Of a stretch of 64,000 nt of DNA, positions 1 through 7,656 are shown piece by piece. Made by a program: the position numbers and the translations under genes. This stretch comes from Pseudodesulfovibrio indicus (GTDB lineage Bacteria; Desulfobacterota; Desulfovibrionia; Desulfovibrionales; Desulfovibrionaceae), in the NCBI RefSeq assembly GCF_001563225.1, contig NZ_CP014206.1, positions 1,488,001-1,552,000 on the forward strand. Direction: 5' to 3'. The notes below the pieces were generated by a model, which searched no databases, had not been told where the DNA came from, and was given only the letters and a program-made list of their open reading frames with translations. Within the stretch, counting starts at the first letter, position 1; each line of letters opens with the position of its first letter.

Positions 1-931
1 CGCCCGCCCCGGCCTGATCGAACAGGGCCAGCACGGCGCTCATGGCCTCAGTGCCGAAGACGGTCTTGGTGAAGGCCATCTTCTGAGCGCTGCCCATGGA
101 TTCCGTGGCCTTTGCCATGTCGCCGAGGATGGCGATGGGGTTGCGCAGGTTGCCCACGGCATCCGTGGTGACCACGCCGAGGGCGGCCATGGACTTGGCG
201 GCCTCGGAGGACGGCGCGGCCAGCCCGTTGAGCATGGCACGGAGCGCGGTTCCGGCCTGTGATCCCTTGATGCCCACGTTACCGAGCAGCCCGGCCATGG
301 CGGCGGTCCCTTCCAGGGAGACGCCCGCCTTTTCCGCCACCGGAGCCACGTATTTCATGGTCTCGCCGAGCAGCTCCAGGGAGGTGTTCGACGTGGTGAA
401 CGCGGCGGTCAGCGTGTCCGCGACACGCGGCATTTGCGCCGCTTCCAGGTTGAACGCGGAAAGGATGTCGGAGGAAATGTCGGCGGCGCGCCCCAGCTCG
501 GTGGCCCCGGCGCTCGCCATGTTCAGCACGGCAGGCAGGGCGGCCACGTTCTCCTGCACGGAGAATCCGGCCATAGCCAGGTACTTCTGCCCTTCCGCCA
601 CCTGCATGGCGGACCATGCAGTGGTCGCGCCCAGCTCGCGGGCCGCGTCGGACAGCTCTCTCATCTCGGCGGGGGTAGCGCGGGAGACAGCGCCGACGCC
701 AGCCATGGCCGATTCGAATTCCGCTGCCGTCGATATGCATGGGGCGAGCGCCGCCAGCAGGACGCCAGCCGCAAGCGCAATGGGCAGCAGGGACTTACTC
801 AAAGCAAGAGCACCGCTACTGAGCGATGCTGCGGCCTTGTCGGTGACGTTCATCTGCCCCGCAATCTTTCTAAGCGGGGCCGTGATCATGTCGACAAGGG
901 ACATGGATGCCATGACGCTGAAAATCTCCAT
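1..931 (-). CDS. Phage tail tape measure protein (partial, N-terminal part)
   Basis: This is the first ~310 residues of a tape measure protein, which sets tail length and is ejected during DNA entry. The protein runs off the window. The translation has the TP901-type core: a stretch of Ala/Gly/Met-rich helices with the pattern AEFESAMAGVGAVSRAT, then GATTAWSAMQVAEG, then LEGTAAMAGLLGNVGIKGSQAGT, all typical of the conserved N-terminal domain. It follows the tube and chaperone genes as in other myophages. The start used here is the ATG at 931, but two in-frame ATGs (about 913 and 904) follow within nine codons, and a perfect inverted repeat covers the first one, so the real start may be one of the later ones. 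Confidence 0.85.
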   Translation of the reverse strand, partial: MEIFSVMASMSLVDMITAPLRKIAGQMNVTDKAAASLSSGALALSKSLLPIALAAGVLLAALAPCISTAAEFESAMAGVGAVSRATPAEMRELSDAARELGATTAWSAMQVAEGQKYLAMAGFSVQENVAALPAVLNMASAGATELGRAADISSDILSAFNLEAAQMPRVADTLTAAFTTSNTSLELLGETMKYVAPVAEKAGVSLEGTAAMAGLLGNVGIKGSQAGTALRAMLNGLAAPSSEAAKSMAALGVVTTDAVGNLRNPIAILGDMAKATESMGSAQKMAFTKTVFGTEAMSAVLALFDQAGAG

Positions 932-959
932 GCGGACAGAATAGCCGCATGGAGATTTT
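921..959. repeat. Perfect 15-bp inverted repeat over the tape measure start
   Basis: Arms at 921-935 and 945-959 are exact reverse complements with a 9-base loop. On the minus strand the hairpin ends in a short T run, so it resembles a weak intrinsic terminator or a hairpin that hides the first start codon of the tape measure gene. Confidence 0.8.
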
Positions 960-992
960 CATTCAGGAAGCTGTGGAAACTGTGGCTGTGTT

Positions 993-1468
993 TTATTTGT
1001 CCTTTTTGGGATGGTATCGCCTCTCCAGCCACATGGCCTGGGCTGCCTGCTGGGCGAATACATCCGTTACCGGGGACGGCTGCTCATGGAGCCAGTGTTT
1101 GATGAGCACGGCGAATTGAGTCAGACCGTCCCCGGTGATGCTTTGCAGGTTGCGCTGGATCAGTTTCCCAGGTCACCGAAGCCGCACGAGGCCATGAGCG
1201 CCCCGCCGAAGGTGGAGGCCAGCCCGGAGTATTCGTCCAGGGCGGTCTTGAGGGCGTCCTTGTCTTCGGGCTTGACCGTTTCCATGATCAGGTTGCGGAA
1301 GGCCTGGCCCGCGTTCTTCAGCACGGACTTCTGCACGCGGGCCACCTGGGGAGTGGAGGGCCGCTTGAAGTGGAATTTGAAGGTCACGTCCGCGTCCTTG
1401 AACCGGTCGAAGAACTCGTGCTTCAGCTCCACATATTCCGTTGCCTTGGTGGGGGTGTCGTCTGCCAT
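993..1468 (-). CDS. Tail assembly chaperone, with -1 frameshifted long form
   Basis: The zero-frame product is 102 residues (1160-1468), begins MADDTPTKATEYVEL and sits between tube and tape measure, where myophages and siphophages encode tail assembly chaperones. Its last sense codons form the heptamer G GGA AAC directly before the stop. A -1 slip there opens a second frame with no start codon of its own. That frame adds about 57 residues (including QRNLQSITGDGLTQFAVLIK and ending RRYHPKKDK) and stops at 993, giving a product of about 158 residues. Paired short and long chaperones made this way (lambda G/GT type) are a general rule in long-tailed phages. A good AAGAGGA Shine-Dalgarno precedes the ATG at 1468. 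The frameshift is inferred from sequence and position. Confidence 0.85.
1163..1169 (-). other. Slippery heptanucleotide GGGAAAC for -1 ribosomal frameshifting
   Basis: On the minus strand the bases read G GGA AAC in the zero frame, an X XXY YYZ pattern, followed at once by the TGA stop at 1160-1162. The -1 frame stays open to 993. Confidence 0.75.
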
Positions 1469-1501
1469 GGTATCCTCTTTTCTCAGGTTGGGTGTCCCGG
1501 T

Positions 1502-1930
1502 TTACAGAGCCGGAGTGCCGCCCCACTTGATGGGGGCGATGATGTTGAGGTCGTATTTCACGGCACCGGCGTTGTCGTCGTCCTGACTCGCGCCGGAGTC
1601 CTGCTTGGTGATCTTCACCTTGGGCAGCGTGTCCGTGACCGTGGGCATGTCGTTGTTGCCGTAGCTGACCACGATCTGGAACGGCTCGCCGGAATAGACC
1701 GAACCGCCGAGGGCTTCGCGCAGGGCTTCGGCCTCGTCGCGGTCCAGTTCCATGGAGCCGGACGCCTTGTAGTTCTTGCGGCCATATCCGCGCGGGACGT
1801 TGCCCTTGCCGTACCGGGCTTCGATGGGCCGTTCATCGTTGTAGTTGATGCTGGTGATCCCAACGGCCACGCCGTTGGGGAGCTGGACCTCCACGGATTC
1901 CCAGTCATAGAGATTGCCGTTGACGGACAT
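1502..1930 (-). CDS. Phage tail tube protein (Mu gp40/M-like)
   Basis: This 142-residue protein should form the inner tube of the contractile tail. It starts MSVNGNLYDWESVEVQLPNG and has the short beta-rich, GS-containing sequence usual for Mu-type tube proteins, with a central KASGSMELDRDEAEAL motif. Its ATG overlaps the end of the sheath gene (shared position 1930), and the tail chaperone gene follows 33 bases downstream. The order sheath, tube, chaperone, tape measure is diagnostic of a myophage tail module. Confidence 0.88.
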   Translation of the reverse strand: MSVNGNLYDWESVEVQLPNGVAVGITSINYNDERPIEARYGKGNVPRGYGRKNYKASGSMELDRDEAEALREALGGSVYSGEPFQIVVSYGNNDMPTVTDTLPKVKITKQDSGASQDDDNAGAVKYDLNIIAPIKWGGTPAL

Positions 1931-3624
1931 TATGCCACCTCCTTCAGGCGCGGATCGAAGTTGGAACCGGCGTAGGTGTAGCTGGTGAAGAGCTTGATCT
2001 TGCGGATGATGGGGATGCCGATCAGCTCCTCCTCAACGGCCACGCCGTTGTTGGCGACGTCCTGCCCCGGCGGGATGGTGATGACGTACCCCACCAGCTC
2101 CCTGGGCTTGGCCTTGGTCATGGTGTCGAGGGCGTTTTCGATGTTTCCCTTCAGGTAGGCGAGGCCACCCGCGTTGCCTTCGGCAGCCGGGTCGCCCGCT
2201 TCGTCGTACATGCCCTTGAGGGCAGCGATACGGGACAACCGCACGGCCTTGAATACGGTGCGGAGGATTTCCTCATACTGGTAGTCGCTGGTCGGCTCGG
2301 CCAGGGTACGGGAGTCGCCCCAGTACGGGCCGGTCAGTCCGGCATATGCCTTGGCGGAAACCGCCCCGGAGTTCTCCAGGATTTCATGGATGCCGTTTTC
2401 CACCCAGCCGTCCGGGAGTTGCCCTTGGCTGATGGGGCCGTCCAGGACGCGCCCGGTTGCCCTGTGGACCGGGATGGACAAGACGCGCCCGACCTGCAAG
2501 CCGCCCCAGTTGCGCAGCCGCCGCAAGCCGGTGGAGTCAGAGACTTCGCCGAACGCGACCACGGCCTGGACAAACCGGTGGGCATACTGATCCCGTTCGG
2601 TCAGCCACGCGGCCACCCAATCGTTGAGGTCCTCACCATCGTAGGGAAGACGGAACTCGGTTTTGAAGTAGGTGGGCCGGTGCTGGTTCCACAGCTCGTC
2701 CGCCTTGGCCCCGCATGCGGCCCAGTCCACGGCGTCACTGGGACCGACCACATAGACGAATTCCATGTCGTACAGCGCCAGGGGCGTTTCCAGGGCCGTC
2801 ATGACGGACGTGATGGACGGGGCCGGAGGGTTCAGCGTGCAGCGGTATTCGGTTCCGAGGATCATGTCCTCGTCGGGGACGGTGATCGTCACGCCGGTGG
2901 AGCTGACCGGGATCGCGCCGTCCACCGGGATGGTGCGGATGGAGCCCCAGTTGTCGCCGCCGTCCTCGGAGAGCTGGTAGGTCCCCACATTCCGTCCGCC
3001 CGCCCCGGTGATGAGGAGCACCAGATCGGCGGCGGCCTTGACCGTGCCGGCGACGGTCACGTCCGGGCCGTTGCCCACCTTTTCCACCGGGCCGATGGGG
3101 CCGCGCACGGTGACCGCGTAGACGTCATCCTTAACGTGAGCGCCTTCGTCCAGGGTCAGGACAGCGCCGGAAGCGCCCAGCGTGATCTGGCCGTTGGCCG
3201 GGGTGGCGGTATCGTTCTCCCACGTCGCCCCCCCGTCCAGGGAGAGCTTGTAGGTTGCGGTTCCGAGCTGGCCCGCGACCACGATCTGCACCTTGGCGTC
3301 CGCATTGGCCGCCCCCACGCCGCTGGCGGAGGCGTCCGGGCCGGTGCCGGTGTGTTGAACATTGCCGATATAGCCGCCGGGCAAACCCTCGACCGGTACT
3401 GCGATGACAACGGGTTCCTGGCCGCCGGTGGCGAAGATGTCGCGCAGCCGGTCCACCAGGGGGCCTACGCCGAGCAGGTCGGTCAGGTCGCTCCGTTTGC
3501 CGAGCAAGTAACCCTTGCCGACCGTGCCAGCCGAGCAGACGCCCGCGACGAGGCACGAGCCGGAGACGTCGCCGGGAGCGAGGCCGCTGGTGCCATCCAC
3601 CAAGTATTCGATTACATCATTCAT
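1930..3624 (-). CDS. Phage tail sheath protein with two inserted repeat domains
   Basis: This 564-residue protein is the contractile sheath (Mu gpL position, DUF2586-like). The C-terminal half carries the conserved sheath core, with GRVLSIPVHRATGRV, YLKGNIENALDTM and the final RKIKLFTSYTYAGSNFDPRL. The middle (residues ~100-270) holds two related beta-rich segments, each with a YxLSxDGGxxW motif (YKLSLDGGATWEND near residue 124 and YQLSEDGGDNWGS near 216). They look like a tandem duplication of a surface domain inserted into the sheath. The start ATG at 3624 follows the small gene at 3634-3825. The sheath role is secure from family and position; the role of the insert is unknown. Confidence 0.88.
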   Translation of the reverse strand: MNDVIEYLVDGTSGLAPGDVSGSCLVAGVCSAGTVGKGYLLGKRSDLTDLLGVGPLVDRLRDIFATGGQEPVVIAVPVEGLPGGYIGNVQHTGTGPDASASGVGAANADAKVQIVVAGQLGTATYKLSLDGGATWENDTATPANGQITLGASGAVLTLDEGAHVKDDVYAVTVRGPIGPVEKVGNGPDVTVAGTVKAAADLVLLITGAGGRNVGTYQLSEDGGDNWGSIRTIPVDGAIPVSSTGVTITVPDEDMILGTEYRCTLNPPAPSITSVMTALETPLALYDMEFVYVVGPSDAVDWAACGAKADELWNQHRPTYFKTEFRLPYDGEDLNDWVAAWLTERDQYAHRFVQAVVAFGEVSDSTGLRRLRNWGGLQVGRVLSIPVHRATGRVLDGPISQGQLPDGWVENGIHEILENSGAVSAKAYAGLTGPYWGDSRTLAEPTSDYQYEEILRTVFKAVRLSRIAALKGMYDEAGDPAAEGNAGGLAYLKGNIENALDTMTKAKPRELVGYVITIPPGQDVANNGVAVEEELIGIPIIRKIKLFTSYTYAGSNFDPRLKEVA

Positions 3625-3633
3625 CTTGTCCCC

Positions 3634-3825
3634 CTAGATGGTGCCACCGCCCTGAGGGCGGTTGCGCAGGCGAGCCAACGCGGCGTCGAACTCGGCCTGG
3701 GTGACATGCTTGCCTTCGGCCCAGTTGGCCGCCTGCCGGAGCGCGGCAAGTTCCCATGCGGGGAGCTTGGCAGCCTCGGCCAGCGTTTCAACGGGCACCA
3801 GCGGGGCCTCAGTTTTCTTCTTCAT
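3634..3825 (-). CDS. Small phage protein before the sheath gene (gp38 position)
   Basis: A 63-residue, Ala-rich, probably helical protein (MKKKTEAPLVPVETLAEAAK) lies between the neck gene and the sheath, where Mu-like phages have a short protein of unknown function. It overlaps the upstream gene by 17 bases, with its start inside that gene's last codons. The ending RNRPQGGGTI looks flexible. No function can be given beyond tail or neck assembly by position. Confidence 0.65.
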   Translation of the reverse strand: MKKKTEAPLVPVETLAEAAKLPAWELAALRQAANWAEGKHVTQAEFDAALARLRNRPQGGGTI

Positions 3826-4345
3826 TTCCTGCCTCCCGATAGCTGGGGTTGATGTCCACGCTCTTGATGAGCGAGATCTCTTTTTCGGTGACGGTCATTC
3901 CGGTGAATGCGACATGGAAGCTCTTTGACCGTTTCTTGAAGACTTCCACCTGCTTGGTCGTGAATCCGCCGTACTCGGCCTTTTCAACGGCCACGGTGAC
4001 CGTGTTGCCGTCTTCATCGGTCATGCGCTTGGGCAGCGCGGCGATGAACCGGCGGGAAAAATCTTTGAGCCACGCCTCGTCGTCGGCCCTGACCACCGCC
4101 CGGACCGGCAGGCGAACGGATTGCCTCTCACGGGTCAGCGTCCTGTGCGTGGATTCCTTGCCTTCGGTCCGCGTCTTGCGGATCGGGCGGCCCGTGTAAG
4201 TGTATTGTTCGGCCAGATAGGCTATCTCCACGCGGCGGGGCGGGAGCATGATCCCGTCCTTGTCCGGCTCGACCATGACGGCGGATTCCGGCAGACCGGC
4301 GGCCACGGCTGCCGCCGTGATGGCCTCGGTTGCGAACTGCCTCAC
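3809..4345 (-). CDS. Phage neck/tail completion protein (gp37 position)
   Basis: A 178-residue protein starting MRQFATEAITAAAVAAGL. It follows the virion morphogenesis gene with a four-base overlap and precedes the sheath block, the position of Mu gp37-type tail terminator or connector proteins. The C-terminal half (VEVFKKRSKSFHVAFTG...EKEISLIKSVDINPSY) has the beta-rich look of such proteins. I do not recognise a specific family with certainty, so the call rests on synteny. Confidence 0.6.
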   Translation of the reverse strand: MRQFATEAITAAAVAAGLPESAVMVEPDKDGIMLPPRRVEIAYLAEQYTYTGRPIRKTRTEGKESTHRTLTRERQSVRLPVRAVVRADDEAWLKDFSRRFIAALPKRMTDEDGNTVTVAVEKAEYGGFTTKQVEVFKKRSKSFHVAFTGMTVTEKEISLIKSVDINPSYREAGNEEEN

Positions 4346-4794
4346 TTTGAGCCTCCAAGGATGCCGATCAGGTGGTCCGCCAGGATGGCGCGGGCTTCCT
4401 TGATGTCCTCTTCGGAAATGCCGAGGTAGGGGCGCTCAGGCAGTGTGACGGCATGCCCGCGCCCTGTCTCGCCGCCCAGTTGGTGGATGCGCGAATACAC
4501 GAGGTTGCTGCCCACCACGATCTGGCCGGGACTGGCCTCGTAGCCGATGGAGCCGCGCATCCGTCCGGTATCAACGAGCGTCTTTCCGCCTTCCTCTTCG
4601 GCCCGTTGCGAGACCGGCCACGACGTGCCGTCAGGAGCCGTGGACGTATCGAATCGCTCCACGGTGGACGAGACCAGCATTTCGCCGATCTCTTCCATGG
4701 CCGCCTTGCTCTGCCCGGCCTTGGCGACGGCGGTGCCGAGCATCCGATCCATACCGCCCCAGTCGAGCTTGAAGCTGGTGCCGCCCATCACCAT
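4342..4794 (-). CDS. Phage virion morphogenesis protein (Mu gpG-like)
   Basis: This 150-residue protein matches the virion morphogenesis/tail completion family: an N-terminal helix (LDWGGMDRMLGTAVAKAG), the pattern SSTVERFDTSTAPDGTSWPV, LVDTGRMRGSIGYEAS, and a C-terminal PERPYLGISEEDIKEAR. These features are conserved in gpG and in the related P2 gpS. It overlaps the gp36-type gene by seven bases. In Mu the gpG gene lies before the protease, whereas here it is downstream of the capsid, a rearrangement seen in other Mu-like phages. Confidence 0.85.
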   Translation of the reverse strand: MVMGGTSFKLDWGGMDRMLGTAVAKAGQSKAAMEEIGEMLVSSTVERFDTSTAPDGTSWPVSQRAEEEGGKTLVDTGRMRGSIGYEASPGQIVVGSNLVYSRIHQLGGETGRGHAVTLPERPYLGISEEDIKEARAILADHLIGILGGSK

Positions 4795-5213
4795 CTCCCC
4801 ATGTCGATGGACGGCGCGCGGGTGATCACGATCAACTCGTCGTCAACGCGGGCCTCTTCGCCCAGCTCGACGAGGCCGACATTCAGCTTGCCGTCCCTGA
4901 TGGATTCCAGGTCCCTGACGGCCTGCTTGTACTGGGTCTGAAGCGGTATCCAATCGTTGTTGGAACCGCCTTCGCTGGTCATGAGCGAGGTGATGCCGCC
5001 CACCACCCTGTAGGAGACGATGACGGCGGCGATGCGCTTGAGGGTGTGCGGAGTGGAAACGAGCGGCAGCTCGAACCGGGCGCGGAGGGCGTCGTCGATC
5101 TCGCCGGAGACGTTGGCGATGGTCTTATCGACGATCCCGGCGGTCTGGTTCTCGGCGGCGGTGAGATACGCCTCAAGGACGTAGTCGGTCAGATCGATTC
5201 TTTCGCAGTACAC
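4788..5213 (-). CDS. Head-tail connector protein, DUF1320 (Mu gp36-like)
   Basis: A 141-residue protein starting MYCERIDLTDYVLEAYLTAAE. The alternation of helices, the IDDALRARFELPL segment and the Arg-Ile-rich middle fit the gp36/DUF1320 family of neck proteins that link the portal to the tail. It is the first gene after the capsid gene and is separated from it by ~108 bases that hold two strong inverted repeats. The ATG at 5213 is the only sensible start. Confidence 0.83.
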   Translation of the reverse strand: MYCERIDLTDYVLEAYLTAAENQTAGIVDKTIANVSGEIDDALRARFELPLVSTPHTLKRIAAVIVSYRVVGGITSLMTSEGGSNNDWIPLQTQYKQAVRDLESIRDGKLNVGLVELGEEARVDDELIVITRAPSIDMGRW

Positions 5214-5233
5214 AGATGCCTCTCTTTCGCGTT

Positions 5234-5258
5234 TTGGACTAGTTTTAGACTAGTCCAA
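5234..5258. repeat. Perfect 9-bp inverted repeat between capsid and neck genes
   Basis: Arms TTGGACTAG (5234-5242) and CTAGTCCAA (5250-5258) with a 7-base loop, about 20 bases upstream of the gp36-type start. It may be a protein-binding site or an mRNA hairpin. Confidence 0.7.
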
Positions 5259-5276
5259 GGTATGTCCGTCGCATGA

Positions 5277-5312
5277 CGCGCCCTGCCGGTAGGGAAAACG
5301 CGGCAGGGCGCG
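5277..5312 (-). terminator. 12-bp GC-rich hairpin downstream of the capsid gene
   Basis: Arms 5277-5288 and 5301-5312 are exact reverse complements (CGCGCCCTGCCG and its complement), just after the capsid stop at 5322. There is no T run behind it, so it may slow transcription or protect the capsid mRNA 3' end rather than terminate fully. Confidence 0.5.
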
Positions 5313-5321
5313 AATATGGCC

Positions 5322-6302
5322 TTAAATGACCTTTGCCCAGCAGATGGACTTGGGCGAACGGGCCGGGAGCGGCTTGGACTGGCCGATGACGCGGTAGCCG
5401 TTTCCTTCCGGCAGGACCACCGGCTTGGGGAAGAACGGATACGGCTGAAGCTTGGCGTCCACGTCGTCCAGGGCGCAGTAAATGACCTTGGCCGGGGCGT
5501 CCTTGGCGTAGCCCACGATCTCGTCCACAGGCACCTTGGGCACCATGTTGCCGGTCGCGGGGTTGCGGTACTTCTCGGACATCTTGCGGACCTTGTAGCC
5601 GCCCACGTCGATGACTCCGGCCTCGATCCCCACCTTCAGCTTGGCCGTGGACTTGTAGTCCTCGACCACGGCGTAGATCGCCTGATAGGCGGCCTTGCCC
5701 GCGAGGAACTCAATGTCGCCGCCGTAGCCGCCGTCCTGGATCGCCGTCTCCATGTCGGAGAGGGCCTCGTGGATGTCGGCGACCTTGATGTCGGCGGCGG
5801 TGAAGAGCTTGGCGGGATCGACGCGGTGAGGAGCGCCGAATTCGACCTCGTAGGTGTCCCAGCCGCCGTCCACCTTGACGGGCCAGGAAATGGTGCCGGT
5901 CAGAGCGGTGGCGGCGATGCCCTCGGTGGTGAACCGGCAGGTGTCGCGCAGGTAAGCGATGGTGTCGCGGGTCCAGACGTCCAGGCTCGCCTTGTCGGCC
6001 AGGATCATCCGCAGGTTGTTGAGGTCCTGACCGGTGATGTCCTTGGACGGCTTGACGGGCAGCGGTTCGATCATGTTGATGCTGATCTCGCCGGAGCCGA
6101 CAGGGGTGGACAGGCCGCCGCGCCTGATGACGGGAGCGGTGCCGACGATGTCCAGGATGTCGCTGATGCCGACCAGGGCGAACGGCTTCTGGGCGCGTCC
6201 GGGGAAACAACTGTCCATGATGGTGGTCTTGATCTTGGGCAGCCCCTTGAGGTGCAGGGCCACCGCTTCCGGGGAGAAAAGCCCTTTGAGCTTGGTAAAC
6301 AT
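5322..6302 (-). CDS. Major capsid protein (lambda E-type family)
   Basis: This 326-residue protein follows the decoration protein with a ten-base gap, the usual decoration/capsid pair. The sequence fits the phage capsid protein E family: LPKIKTTIMDSCFPGR near the N terminus, a central GQDLNNLRMILADKASLDVW helix, and a C-terminal ALDDVDAKLQPYPFFPKPV. The length is near the family norm of ~340. The gene is followed by a strong hairpin, consistent with a need for high, separate expression of the capsid. Confidence 0.83.
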   Translation of the reverse strand: MFTKLKGLFSPEAVALHLKGLPKIKTTIMDSCFPGRAQKPFALVGISDILDIVGTAPVIRRGGLSTPVGSGEISINMIEPLPVKPSKDITGQDLNNLRMILADKASLDVWTRDTIAYLRDTCRFTTEGIAATALTGTISWPVKVDGGWDTYEVEFGAPHRVDPAKLFTAADIKVADIHEALSDMETAIQDGGYGGDIEFLAGKAAYQAIYAVVEDYKSTAKLKVGIEAGVIDVGGYKVRKMSEKYRNPATGNMVPKVPVDEIVGYAKDAPAKVIYCALDDVDAKLQPYPFFPKPVVLPEGNGYRVIGQSKPLPARSPKSICWAKVI

Positions 6303-6311
6303 TCAATGCTC

Positions 6312-6668
6312 CTAGACGGCGTAGATGCCGATGGTTGCGAGTTTCTTGATGTCCGCCGCCGTGGCCGGGTCGCCCGCCGCGCCGATCTTGAGGGTGGAGC
6401 CGCGCACGGTTCCGTGCTCCAGGGTGAAGGCTGCGGTTTCGACGGCGGTGTCCACGGGCTCGTCGATGACGGCCACGGGGGCGTCGGTGTCGGCGTCTCC
6501 GAGATAGGGAACCAGATCGCCATTCTCGTCTTCCTTGACGATCAGGCCGATGGGGTACTCGCCGTTGTCCGCCTTGACCGACCGGGAGCCGGTGACGGCG
6601 GGATGGTGATCGGTGTGGGCGCGGTCGCCTCCGGCGCTGATGGTGCCGATGTTGCCTTTGATTGCCAT
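6312..6668 (-). CDS. Head decoration protein
   Basis: A 118-residue beta-rich protein (MAIKGNIGTISAGGDRAHTD) between protease/scaffold and capsid, where lambda D-like decoration proteins that cement the capsid lattice are found. The pattern KADNGEYPIGLIVKEDENGDLVPY, followed by alternating short strands and a final KKLATIGIYAV, fits that small beta-barrel type. An AGGAG-like ribosome site precedes the ATG at 6668. Confidence 0.75.
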   Translation of the reverse strand: MAIKGNIGTISAGGDRAHTDHHPAVTGSRSVKADNGEYPIGLIVKEDENGDLVPYLGDADTDAPVAVIDEPVDTAVETAAFTLEHGTVRGSTLKIGAAGDPATAADIKKLATIGIYAV

Positions 6669-6677
6669 GCTCGCCTC

Positions 6678-7100
6678 CTAGACGTACTGGGTCATGTCTT
6701 CGGTCACAGCGCTTCCGCCATCCTTGCCGGGAGCGCTGAACTCGGTCATCAACGCATTGCTGCGGCCTTCGGCCATGAAGCTCAGGAAGTGGTCCACGAC
6801 GGGCTTCTTGCCTTCGTCGGCGCTGAAGCTCAGCTCCTCGCCGCCGTCCAGGGCCGCGCAGAACGCCAGAACCTTTTCCTTGTCGGCGGGCAGGAGCTTG
6901 CCGTCTTCGATCAGCTTGTCGACCTTGGCCGAATGGTCGGCTGCCCGCTGCTCGGCCTCGCGTTTGGCGGCGGCCTCTTCCTTGGTCTTGAGGTCGGATT
7001 CGGCCTTCTCGCGGGCCGCCTTTTCTTCGGCCAGCTTCTTTTCGGCCTCGGCCTGCTTCCGCTCGGACTCGGCGAGCTTGGCCTCCAGTTCCTTGGTCAT
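6678..7100 (-). CDS. Nested scaffold protein from an internal start (Mu Z-like)
   Basis: Within the protease gene an in-frame ATG at 7100 (protein MTKELEAKLAESER) is preceded by GGAGG eight bases upstream, a near-ideal Shine-Dalgarno. The product would be 140 residues: a long coiled coil plus a C-terminal domain, as expected for a head scaffold. In Mu, gene Z is made from an internal start in I in the same way, and lambda C/Nu3 does likewise. The site is visible in the sequence; expression is inferred. Confidence 0.72.
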   Translation of the reverse strand: MTKELEAKLAESERKQAEAEKKLAEEKAAREKAESDLKTKEEAAAKREAEQRAADHSAKVDKLIEDGKLLPADKEKVLAFCAALDGGEELSFSADEGKKPVVDHFLSFMAEGRSNALMTEFSAPGKDGGSAVTEDMTQYV

Positions 7101-7541
7101 GTCGGTGTCCTCCGGTGCCGGGTCGCCCGGCTCGTTGAAATTGAAGATGACGGTCATGCCCTCGCCGTCCTGAAATTCGACTTCACCCAACCCCTTGACG
7201 CCGGGCGGGACCGCTCCGAGCAGTCCGAGATGGCGGATGTTGAGTTCGGGCGTCAGGCTGAGGCTGACGTACTTGTAGGCCTTATTCTTCACGCCTTCGC
7301 GGGCTTTGTCCGTAAGGCGTGCAAACTGTGCTTGCAAAAATTCGCCGAACCGGCGCACCGCCACTATCCACCCCTCCGCCGGGTCATTGGACTTGGGATG
7401 GCCGAAGACCAGGGGCGGGTCCTCGGTGCGCTGCTCATAGTTGCTGACGATCTTGTCCAGGTCCGCTTCGGTCCAGGTGCGGGTGCGGCCCGCGCTGTCC
7501 GTATGGGTGCCTGTCTTGAAAATGTTGATCCATTTGGTCAT
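6678..7541 (-). CDS. Prohead maturation protease with C-terminal scaffold domain (Mu gp32/I-like)
   Basis: This 287-residue protein is the Mu I-type protease that processes the prohead. The protease part covers residues 1-~135 (TWTEADLDKIVSNY, PPLVFGHPKSNDPAEGWI, YKYVSLSLTPELN, LGLLGAVPPGVKGL). The segment after residue ~148 is a long charged coiled coil (KLAESERKQAEAEKKLAEEK) ending in a short domain, as in proteases fused to scaffold. The scaffold can also be made alone from an internal start at 7100. It lies directly before decoration and capsid genes. Confidence 0.88.
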   Translation of the reverse strand: MTKWINIFKTGTHTDSAGRTRTWTEADLDKIVSNYEQRTEDPPLVFGHPKSNDPAEGWIVAVRRFGEFLQAQFARLTDKAREGVKNKAYKYVSLSLTPELNIRHLGLLGAVPPGVKGLGEVEFQDGEGMTVIFNFNEPGDPAPEDTDMTKELEAKLAESERKQAEAEKKLAEEKAAREKAESDLKTKEEAAAKREAEQRAADHSAKVDKLIEDGKLLPADKEKVLAFCAALDGGEELSFSADEGKKPVVDHFLSFMAEGRSNALMTEFSAPGKDGGSAVTEDMTQYV

Positions 7542-7656
7542 TTGACTTTCCTCGTTTTGGGGATTAGGTTTTTTTCATCGTGAATACTGTCGGCGTCCGT
7601 ATCAGTCCCGCCGGGGTCAGGGATCACAACTGTACGGAGCTGGCTCAAGGACCGGC

